Origin: Chrysochromulina parva
Taxonomy: Eukaryota > Haptophyta > Prymnesiales > Chrysochromulinaceae
NCBI GenBank assembly: GCA_002887195.1
Contig: PJAB01001914.1
Location: 1-11,507, forward strand
Direction of reading: 5' to 3'
DNA: 11,507 nt
Shown piece after piece: positions 1 through 6,133 of the stretch. A program made the translations under genes and the position numbers. The number at the start of each line of letters is the position of its first letter. The stretch's first letter is position 1. A model generated the notes under the pieces. It made no database searches, was not told where the DNA came from, and worked only from the letters and a program-made list of their open reading frames with translations.

Positions 1-2
1 CG

Positions 3-985
3 CACCCGGACACATCGGTCCCAGACCTGGCGAAGCTGCAGGGAGCAGCGTGGAAGGCGCTGGATGAGAGCGAGAAGCAGGTGTACATGGACAAGGCGGC
101 GGAAGACTTGGAGCGGTACAAGGCCGAGATGGAGGCGGGTAACTGGTATGAGCGCGAGAAGGAGCTCAAGCGACAGGAGGAGGAGCGCCGCATTGCCGCC
201 GGAGAGGAACCCCCAAGCAAGGTACGTGCCGAGCCAGCCGCGCGCACACGCGCCCGCCGCCGCCGCCGCCGCCGCGGCTGCATCCAAAGGACGAATGAAC
301 GACTTTAACCCAGCTCAATCCTACTGTCCGCCTCGCGCGGGCCTGACGAAAACTGTTCTTAAACTGGCTGATGGATGTGGCCGCGGCGACGGCTGCTTGG
401 TCCGCTGCTGCTACCTGCCCTCCTGTGGCCGCCTTGTGGCGCCTCGTTGCTGCTGCCATAGCAAACCTCACCCTGCGCCGGCCCGTGTACGCCCGTGCCT
501 CGATGGCACCGCTGGCGCCTCCCTCGCAGAAGAGCAAATCGCCCTCGCGCAAGCTCCCCCGCAATCTGATCGCCTGGTACGTGCCCGAGGGGTACGCGGT
601 CGCAAGCCAGCCGCCGACGAGCGCGCAGCTCGAGTTCGGCTGTGAGGCGGGCGACGCGCTCTTGGGCAAGCACATCCTGTTCAATTGGGGGAGCCCAGAG
701 CCCGTGGGCTGGTGCGAGGGCATCATTGAGTCGCGCAACATGGACTCGTCACTCATGATAGATGAGGAGACGCGCGACATCGTCAACTTTATCGTGTACT
801 ATGCCATCGATGACGACAAGTCACAGCACAATCTGGAGCTCCAGTTTTATGGCGGCGGCCCCACGGCGGCCTTTGGCAACTGGGTGCTGCTTGAGCCCGC
901 GCCCTCGGCGAGCGGTGCTCACGCTGAGGGCACGGCCGCGCCATCGCAGGCCAAGCCTGAGGAAGCGCCTCAGCAAGCGCCTTAG
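3..985 (+). CDS. HMG-box protein with C-terminal Tudor/chromo-like domain, 5' partial, two exons (3-221 and 530-985)
   Basis: Likely a nuclear DNA- or chromatin-binding protein. Exon 3-221 reads the C-terminal two thirds of an HMG box: a tryptophan (GAAWKAL), then EKQVYMDKA and a long basic/acidic helix with DLERYKAEM. The frame is open to the left edge, so the N-terminus is missing. It ends AAG|GTACGT, a near-ideal splice donor. Exon 530-985 resumes in phase 0 after a pyrimidine-rich CCTCCCTCGCAG acceptor and ends at TAG 983-985; 224 residues are visible. Exon 2 carries an unassigned domain of about 110 residues: LIAWYVPEG, LLGKHILFNW, GWCEGII, VNFIVYYAIDDD and GNWVLLEP. The alternating beta pattern with conserved W and G resembles Tudor, chromo or PWWP-like barrels. 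An Ala/Pro tail follows. The splice model is supported because only this junction joins the two sensible frames. The HMG call is fairly sure; the second domain's family is inference. Confidence 0.72.
222..529 (+). other. Spliceosomal intron in the HMG-box gene
   Basis: The intron is 308 bp and phase 0. The donor at 222 is GTACGT after AAG, and the acceptor AG at 528-529 follows a pyrimidine-rich run. Splicing joins frame 3 of exon 1 to the frame of exon 2 without a stop. The interior holds a pure CCG run (254-274). Frame-1 and frame-2 readings through the intron look like noise. Confidence 0.72.
254..274 (+). repeat. (CCG)7 microsatellite inside the intron
   Basis: Seven uninterrupted CCG triplets, in the intron of the HMG-box gene, so they are not translated in the proposed model. 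Confidence 0.9.
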
Positions 986-1058
986 GATTGAGCGGCGAGA
1001 GGCGTTGGCCTCACACGGCCCAAAGCCGCAGCGCGCGTGGCGCAAAGCGCAGGTGCGC

Positions 1059-1102
1059 GTCATCCATGACCGGACGCCCGGTCATCCATGACCGGACGTC
1101 CG
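1059..1102 (+). repeat. 22-bp tandem repeat, two copies, with embedded palindromes
   Basis: Copies at 1059-1080 and 1081-1102 differ at one base (C versus T). The junction forms the inverted repeat CCGGTCAT-CC-ATGACCGG (1078-1095), and CGGACGTCCG (1094-1103) is a perfect palindrome. It lies about 75 bp after the stop of the HMG-box gene. It could form a hairpin in the 3' UTR or be a protein-binding site; neither is shown. Confidence 0.85.
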
Positions 1103-1508
1103 CGGACGGCTGGAGACGCGTCGACACTGCAAAACAACCCGGTCTGGTCGCGGTGTGTGTTCATGCATCCTGGTGCTCGTTCTACGGTCGTTCGCGCGGC
1201 AGATCCGGAGATCGCGAGAAAGGTATCCGATTGCCGATGAGTGTTGTGAAGAGATCATCATCCGATCGTGGTCTGCGCGTCTCCTGGGTGGCGCGATTGT
1301 GTGGTGTGTGCTGTCGTCGCCGGTTCGGTGTTGTCGCGCCAATTCGACGCCACCGCGCGCTCGCGGACCTCGACGCTCGACCGCCCTCCCGCGTGCTCCC
1401 CCGTCGCCCAATGATGACCCGTTGTAGCCTGTATCCGATACGCACATCGACATCCACGGAATAGCCCATCCCCGGATCCTAAGCCGGATCTCAGCGACCT
1501 GGCAGCTC

Positions 1509-1514
1509 AATAAA
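1509..1514 (+). terminator. Possible polyadenylation signal AATAAA
   Basis: The canonical hexamer lies on the plus strand, 524 bp after the stop of the HMG-box gene and 180 bp before the channel ATG. The distance from the stop codon is long. Many algae do not rely on AATAAA, so it may be chance. Confidence 0.25.
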
Positions 1515-1610
1515 ACAACCTCACGGGGTTCAGCACACACCTCGAATGTTCCCTCGAGACCTACCGGTACAGTGTCCCGTGTGTGTCCCGGCTCCCCCGC
1601 TGTCTTTTTT

Positions 1611-1632
1611 ACCGGTACCGTACCGGTACCGT
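1611..1632 (+). repeat. ACCGGTACCG tandem palindromic repeat upstream of the K+ channel
   Basis: ACCGGTACCG at 1611-1620 is followed at once by TACCGGTACCG at 1621-1631, so two overlapping self-complementary units sit after a run of six T. A further TACCGGTAC lies at 1562-1570. The position, about 60 bp before the channel ATG, would suit a promoter element or a 5' UTR structure, but function is inference. Confidence 0.7.
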
Positions 1633-1693
1633 AAGACAACCGGCGCCAATTGGTGCTTGCAGGCTGTCCACCGCGCGGGGCGGAGCGCGCGCG

Positions 1694-3814
1694 ATGGGCT
1701 CAGTCGAAACACCGCGAGCCGGCCGAGCGAAATTGTACGCAGAAAATGAGCTTCGGCGTGCCAAGCATGAGGCCGATTGGCAAGAGTTCGTGAGAGCTCG
1801 GTCACCCATTGCGTCTGAGCCGCTCCTTAGGGAGCGCATAAATGGATCGACAGAATCACCTGTTGCGCCATCACCCGTTGCGACGACGCCTACTGCAAGG
1901 ACTGCTGATTGTAGCAACGCTGGAGCTCTTCACGAGTATGCCGCCGCAGCACGTTATGCTGCCGCAGCACGCGTGCTGCTCGGCCACGAGTTACGTGAAC
2001 CGGTGAGTGACCGCGACTACAGAGATGAGCCAATTCCCTACTCTCCCCACACTCCCGAAAACTTGAGTGAGCGACAGAGGTTGGATGCATACGTGGCCAG
2101 AACGCCACAAGCCTGGCCAACCGAGCAGCTGGGGGTAATAGCAATCGTGGGCGATTGCGGACGGGAGTATGAGAAACTTAAAGTGCAACTCAGGGCGGAG
2201 CAAAGGCTACTGGTCAAGGAGAAGGAGCGCATTCGGTGTGCCGGAACGCCAAGGAGCTCGCCATCTCGTCGAAAGGGGTCGCCATTTGGGCTTCCTTCGC
2301 CGCGTGGGCTCCCGACGCCTCGTCGTTCACCAGCCGCACCAGCCGTGGCCTTTCAACGGCAAGCAGACGTGAGAAATACGCAGGCGGTGAGAGCATGGCG
2401 AGAGTCGAGTGGTCTTGTGAAGCGCAAAGAAGCCGTTCCAATTGAAGATGCTCCTAAGGATGGCTCCTATGGTCGGCTCGAGGAGAGTGCACAAGGCCAT
2501 GACAATGCATGGGAACGATGGCGCCAGAGGTTTGCGGATATTGGCATCAGGGCGTTCCTTGAGAGGAGCTGGCAGCCGTTCGTGTATTACCTAGTCGGGA
2601 TGGTAGCCTACAACCTGCTCGAAGGCTGGCAGCCGATAGACAGCCTCTACTTCATCACGGTCACCGCGACGACTGTCGGATACGGCGACTTTTTTCCACA
2701 TTCTGCGTTGAGCAAGCTGTTCACCACATTCTATTCCGTCGTCGGCATCGCAGTGATCTTCAGCTACTTCAACCATTTATTCACCTTCCTCACGGCGGAT
2801 TACTGGCGCGATCGAATCCTTGACTGCCTTGGCTTGGTGGACAATGATCAGAAGACCGTCTCGGTGGAAGACTCAACGTTGTCGGTGGAGGAGGTAAATC
2901 TGAAGGTCAACTACACACGGCGGTACGTGAAGGCGCTTCTCCCATCAGGAGCCGTGCTCATCGTAGGCATCGTGTTACACTACATGCTCATTCGGCAGAC
3001 GCACAGCAGCGCAAGCTTGGTTGAACGAGAGCAGTTCTTCTTCGACTGGCTCGGGCTGCTGGACAGCTTCTATTGGACGGTCGTCACGATGACGACCATT
3101 GGCTACGGTGACATCACCCCTAAGACGCCCATCGCCAAGGCCGTCACGAGCATGTTCGTCCCTATGGGTGTGCTGGCGCTCTCTCAAAGCATCTCCGATG
3201 TGCACGTGATCAAGCGTAATCGCACCATCTTCGAGACCGACTATGGCAAGCTCGCCGACGAGTGCCTGCTCCGAGACGCCATTCGCGGCGATTTACCCCG
3301 TGTCCATGCCGTGCTCACGGAGACGGAGTTCCTCGTCGATCAGCTCAAGACTTATGGCCTAGTCGATCCTGCTGCAGTAGCTGCCATCACAAAACAATTT
3401 AAGCACCTGACGCGGCGCGGCAACTTCGGCGACGATTCGCAGCGTGTACTGACCACAGAGATGGTTTACGAAGAGCTCCGCTCTCGCGTGAAGGAAGGCA
3501 AGGAAGTCAGCGAGGGTGCGACTGTGGCCGACCTGCGCGACAGTGAGTTTCGGTGGGCATCGCACGATGATTGGAAAGGGACCAGCTGGGAAGCACGGGT
3601 TCACCTGGCATGGCGTGAGAAGCAGAAGCGGAAGATGAATGCTGGAAGTTCCATCGACAGCTCAGCTGTCCTTCCAGGGGCAGTGCCCGCAGGCATTAAC
3701 AACATCGTTGGTAGCATGCTCGCATTTGGTAGGAATATCCGGGCCGTGGTTCCAGACGTCGCCAATCCCGTCAAGCTCTCTCAATATGCCTTCCAACAGC
3801 TCCAGGCGCTGTAA
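1694..3814 (+). CDS. Two-pore potassium channel, plant TPK/KCO-like, 706 residues
   Basis: A K+-selective membrane channel with four membrane segments and two pore loops per subunit; family channels work as dimers. M1 is about residues 295-313, the first filter TTVGYGDFFP has GYGD at 329-332, and M2 is about 343-365. M3 is about 414-433, the second filter TTIGYGDITP has GYGD at 470-473, and M4 is about 483-501. The tail (542-595) has TETEFLVDQLKTYGLVD followed by ITKQFKHL, the layout of the EF-hand region of plant TPK channels. The acidic calcium ligands are mostly lost (KHLTRRGNFGDD). The roughly 290-residue N-terminal region is long for the family, and residues 200-240 are rich in SP/TP and Arg. 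ATG 1694 is the first in-frame ATG and has G at -3 and +4. The frame stays open upstream to 1583 but without ATG. No intron is needed. Family sure; membrane location (plasma or vacuolar) and calcium gating not shown. Confidence 0.93.
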   Translation: MGSVETPRAGRAKLYAENELRRAKHEADWQEFVRARSPIASEPLLRERINGSTESPVAPSPVATTPTARTADCSNAGALHEYAAAARYAAAARVLLGHELREPVSDRDYRDEPIPYSPHTPENLSERQRLDAYVARTPQAWPTEQLGVIAIVGDCGREYEKLKVQLRAEQRLLVKEKERIRCAGTPRSSPSRRKGSPFGLPSPRGLPTPRRSPAAPAVAFQRQADVRNTQAVRAWRESSGLVKRKEAVPIEDAPKDGSYGRLEESAQGHDNAWERWRQRFADIGIRAFLERSWQPFVYYLVGMVAYNLLEGWQPIDSLYFITVTATTVGYGDFFPHSALSKLFTTFYSVVGIAVIFSYFNHLFTFLTADYWRDRILDCLGLVDNDQKTVSVEDSTLSVEEVNLKVNYTRRYVKALLPSGAVLIVGIVLHYMLIRQTHSSASLVEREQFFFDWLGLLDSFYWTVVTMTTIGYGDITPKTPIAKAVTSMFVPMGVLALSQSISDVHVIKRNRTIFETDYGKLADECLLRDAIRGDLPRVHAVLTETEFLVDQLKTYGLVDPAAVAAITKQFKHLTRRGNFGDDSQRVLTTEMVYEELRSRVKEGKEVSEGATVADLRDSEFRWASHDDWKGTSWEARVHLAWREKQKRKMNAGSSIDSSAVLPGAVPAGINNIVGSMLAFGRNIRAVVPDVANPVKLSQYAFQQLQAL
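1937..1972 (+). repeat. 18-bp in-frame tandem duplication coding YAAAAR twice
   Basis: Units 1937-1954 and 1955-1972 differ at two bases and add a second six-residue YAAAAR block to the cytosolic N-terminal region of the K+ channel. It is a small expansion in a weakly constrained segment. Confidence 0.85.
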
Positions 3815-4208
3815 CGGCTACATCGATGCGCCTTCGAGCTGCGCAAGGCACTGCATCACCTCGGCATGTGACGGATAGACGGAAGGTAGTTAGGAGTTAG
3901 TTAACCACAATGCAATTGATCGCGTTGGAAGTGATTTTCCCACGAGAACTCTCGAGGCGAGGTCATGGGGTGTATACCATTGATGCACGATGATGATCGG
4001 ATTCGGTTGTGGTCGGATCCGTCCACCGTCGGCGACGTCGACTCGTCAGGCAATGCCAATGCGCAATGGACCTCAGGTCCCGGCCTGGCAGGTTGTGGCC
4101 GGCGGGGGCCGCGGGGGGTTGTTTATGGCCAACTTCATCACATCATAGCGCACAAAAAAGCGTTTTGATTTCGTTTGGGGTTGAAGTCTGACGAATTCGT
4201 GAATTCGT
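3815..4208. other. Intergenic spacer between K+ channel and NHL genes
   Basis: About 390 bp with no credible coding frame. It must hold the 3' end of the channel mRNA and the promoter or 5' UTR of the NHL gene. No AATAAA is seen on the plus strand. There is a GTTAG-rich patch near 3887-3903, a G-rich tract at 4091-4119 that might fold as a quadruplex, and an 8-bp tandem repeat at its end. Confidence 0.6.
4193..4208 (+). repeat. Tandem GAATTCGT x2 abutting the first ATG of the NHL gene
   Basis: Two perfect copies (4193-4200, 4201-4208) end immediately before ATG 4209. They leave that ATG with C at -3 and C at +4, a poor initiation context. Confidence 0.85.
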
Positions 4209-5351
4209 ATGCCCGCACTCCGGAAGCGCGGAGATGGGGCCGGATTACGAGAGTCATCGTGCAAGTTTTGGCGTCCCGAAAAAGCTTCCGGCTCGACTAT
4301 TCGGGCGGGGATGGGCTGGAACAAGGCCAGCCCTCAGATCGTGATCCACGAGCGTAGCTTCGGCGAGTCTGGCAAGGGTCCCGGTCAGTTCCGTCTGCCT
4401 CGCCATATTTGCGCCCTGCCGGATGGCAATCTGTGCATAAGCGACTCGGTCAACCAGCGGCTGCAAATTGTCAACTCCGAAGGCGTATTTCAGTACAGCA
4501 TCGGTGAGCCTGGCTCTGGGACTGGGCAACTCCGGGGACCTTGCGGCGTCGCCTGCGAGGGTGGCCATCTCTTCGTTGTCGAGGGCGGAAACCATCGCGT
4601 GCAGAAGCTCGCGCTCGCAGACGGCGCCCCATTAGGCAAGGCGGGATCACATGGATCAAAGAATAATGGCGAGCTGTGGTGCCCGCATGGAGTGACGATC
4701 GCAAAAGGCAGTGCATATGTTGCTGACTACATCAATGGCCGCGTAGTCGTTTACGACATCTCAAACATGGAGCACTTGCGCACCTTCGGCGAACGTGGCA
4801 AGAAAGAGGGCCAACTGGAGTACCCATGTGGCATCGCCGTCAAGGGTGATGAGGTCTACGTGGCGGAGTTCGGCAACCACCGCATCTCCGTCTTTAACCA
4901 TAAGACTCGCGAGTTCCAACGCTGCCTCGGCAGCGAGGGCAAAGGTCCGGGCCAGTTCTACCAACCCCGCGGTCTTGCCTTCGTAAAGGGTTGGTTGCTC
5001 GTCACCGAGGCCAAGCGCGTCACGGTGATGTCGCCGACGGACGGCGAGGTGCAGCAGATTGTCGAATTACCGGGAGCCGGCCAGCTGTGGGGCGTGTGCA
5101 AGGACGTGGGCGACACGAGCAAGGACGCCGCAGGCGCGGCCAAAGATACACGCGCGTACGTGACGGACATCCGGGCGGGTCATGCGCGAATCTTCGTGCT
5201 CAATGTGGTCGGCAGTCAGTTCGACGACGGCAATAGCGGCGGCAACGCTAGAGGCGGCAACGCAGACGCCAGTAAACAGGCCGAAGCAGCGGCTAAGCTC
5301 TTGGAGTGGAAAAAGGCTCGCGCTGAAAGCGGCAAGAAGGATGCCGAGTGA
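4209..5351 (+). CDS. NHL-repeat six-bladed beta-propeller protein, 380 residues
   Basis: Probably a binding scaffold; the ligand is unknown. Six repeats of about 47 residues run from residue 50 to 335. Each begins with a G-x-x-G-x-G-Q-[FL] turn: GESGKGPGQF, GEPGSGTGQL, GSHGSKNNGEL, GERGKKEGQL, GSEGKGPGQF and GAGQL. P-x-G-[IVL]-[AT], a [VIL][AVST][DE] strand and N-[HQ]-R-[VIL] follow in most blades (NQRLQIV, NHRVQKL, NHRISVF). Blade 5 lacks the NHR motif and blade 6 carries an Ala/Lys insert (about 300-315). A Gly/Asn-rich linker and charged Lys/Ala helix (355-380) end the protein. No RING, B-box, kinase, signal peptide or membrane segment is seen, so it is a stand-alone propeller, probably soluble. 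The N-terminal 34 residues look unconserved; ATG 4311 (M35, G at -3 and +4) is a better-placed start giving 346 residues. Family confident, role unknown. Confidence 0.88.
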   Translation: MPALRKRGDGAGLRESSCKFWRPEKASGSTIRAGMGWNKASPQIVIHERSFGESGKGPGQFRLPRHICALPDGNLCISDSVNQRLQIVNSEGVFQYSIGEPGSGTGQLRGPCGVACEGGHLFVVEGGNHRVQKLALADGAPLGKAGSHGSKNNGELWCPHGVTIAKGSAYVADYINGRVVVYDISNMEHLRTFGERGKKEGQLEYPCGIAVKGDEVYVAEFGNHRISVFNHKTREFQRCLGSEGKGPGQFYQPRGLAFVKGWLLVTEAKRVTVMSPTDGEVQQIVELPGAGQLWGVCKDVGDTSKDAAGAAKDTRAYVTDIRAGHARIFVLNVVGSQFDDGNSGGNARGGNADASKQAEAAAKLLEWKKARAESGKKDAE

Positions 5352-5390
5352 TGTGAACACTGCAACAGCGCAACACATGATCCGGAGTTT

Positions 5391-5425
5391 GTGTATCCGT
5401 GTATCCGACGCATACGCGTACGCGT
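5391..5425 (+). repeat. Tandem GTGTATCC x2 followed by 12-bp palindrome ACGCGTACGCGT
   Basis: GTGTATCC repeats at 5391-5398 and 5399-5406. The perfect palindrome lies at 5414-5425. Both fall within 75 bp after the NHL stop codon, so they may be in its 3' UTR. Confidence 0.8.
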
Positions 5426-5743
5426 GAGGCGGCTGCGCACACGAAGTGGGGCCCACAAGACGCGCGCGCTGCGCGGAGCCTTCGCATTGGGTAATCCCAC
5501 CCTCGAAGCACGTGCAAGTGGCTTCCTCGTGTGGCGTGTGCGTGGCGTGGCTGCTCTTGCTGCAGGGTGCAGCCGCGTCCGAGGCGTTAGCTCTCGCACT
5601 CTGAGTGTATGATATGGTCAGAGATTTCTGCTCATTCCCATGCACGTGCAGTCGGCGGCATAGGCTCGTAGCTCATACATCAGGCGTAATTTATAATAAT
5701 ACTCCTCGAAGTATGTGATACGTAACACGACAACGTGTACGTA

Positions 5744-5765
5744 CGTAACCGCATCGTAACCGCAT
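5744..5765 (+). repeat. Tandem CGTAACCGCAT x2
   Basis: Two exact 11-bp copies (5744-5754, 5755-5765), preceded by related GTACGTAC and CGTAAC words from about 5720 on. It is a short local repeat with no evident role. Confidence 0.8.
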
Positions 5766-6133
5766 CGGCCATCGCGTTCGAACCACTGTGCTGACCGCTG
5801 CCGTCCTGACGCGCCCACAACCCACCGCGCCGCGCTTTCGGGCGTGTATTGGGACCGGCCGCAGACTCACACACGACTATCGATACGGGTACGACGTCCG
5901 CGATAACCCGTACGAACCGAACTTGTGTGGCACGCCGCGTTGATCCGATCGATCGCGACACGGGCTGATTTAATACGTGTCTGGTGTGCGACTCCGACTG
6001 CGAGCTCGGACCCTCGCGTCGGAGCAGCTCCTCAACCTTACTGTAGCTGCAGTCTTGCCCTGTAGTCTGGTCGCATTAAAAAATCTTGGAGTGGCACCGA
6101 AATGCGAGAGCTTGGCCTATTCGAGCTCGATTG

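Larger units (their letters stand above)
986..1693. other. Intergenic region: 3' flank of the HMG-box gene and 5' flank of the K+ channel gene
   Basis: About 700 bp between two same-strand genes. Open frames here on both strands translate to Arg/Ser/Pro-rich strings without domain-like pattern, so I call none. Visible structure is a 22-bp tandem repeat (1059-1102), a single AATAAA (1509-1514), and ACCGGTACCG-type repeats near 1561-1632. An ATG at 1546 would open a 67-codon frame that overlaps the channel's start codon. If the channel mRNA starts upstream of it, this would be an upstream ORF; otherwise transcription starts later. Confidence 0.6.
5352..6133. other. Convergent intergenic region between NHL gene and giant minus-strand gene
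   Basis: About 780 bp shared by the 3' ends of two genes facing each other. Frames on either strand give no domain-like protein. It contains tandem GTGTATCC (5391-5406), the palindrome ACGCGTACGCGT (5414-5425), an AT-rich patch near 5685-5705, and a tandem CGTAACCGCAT (5744-5765). No AATAAA is found for either gene. GTTCGAAC near 5778-5785 recalls a tRNA T-loop but no cloverleaf forms. Confidence 0.6.

Noticed and set aside
988..1464. Plus-strand open frame of 158 codons after the HMG-box gene
   Set aside because: It is Arg/Ser/Pro-rich without hydrophobic core or motif pattern, crosses the 22-bp tandem repeat, and has equally long frames on both strands, as expected in GC-rich non-coding DNA.
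1082..1639. Minus-strand frame of 185 codons in the spacer before the K+ channel
   Set aside because: No domain-like pattern. It runs through the ACCGGTACCG repeats, and neighbouring frames are equally open.
1583..1693. Upstream in-frame extension of the K+ channel from a GTG at 1583
   Set aside because: Eukaryotic starts are normally ATG. The extension contains the repeat-coded YRYRTGT string, and ATG 1694 has a good context.
5770..5800. tRNA-like T-loop word GTTCGAAC
   Set aside because: The flanking bases cannot form a T-stem, and no anticodon or acceptor stem is found on either strand.
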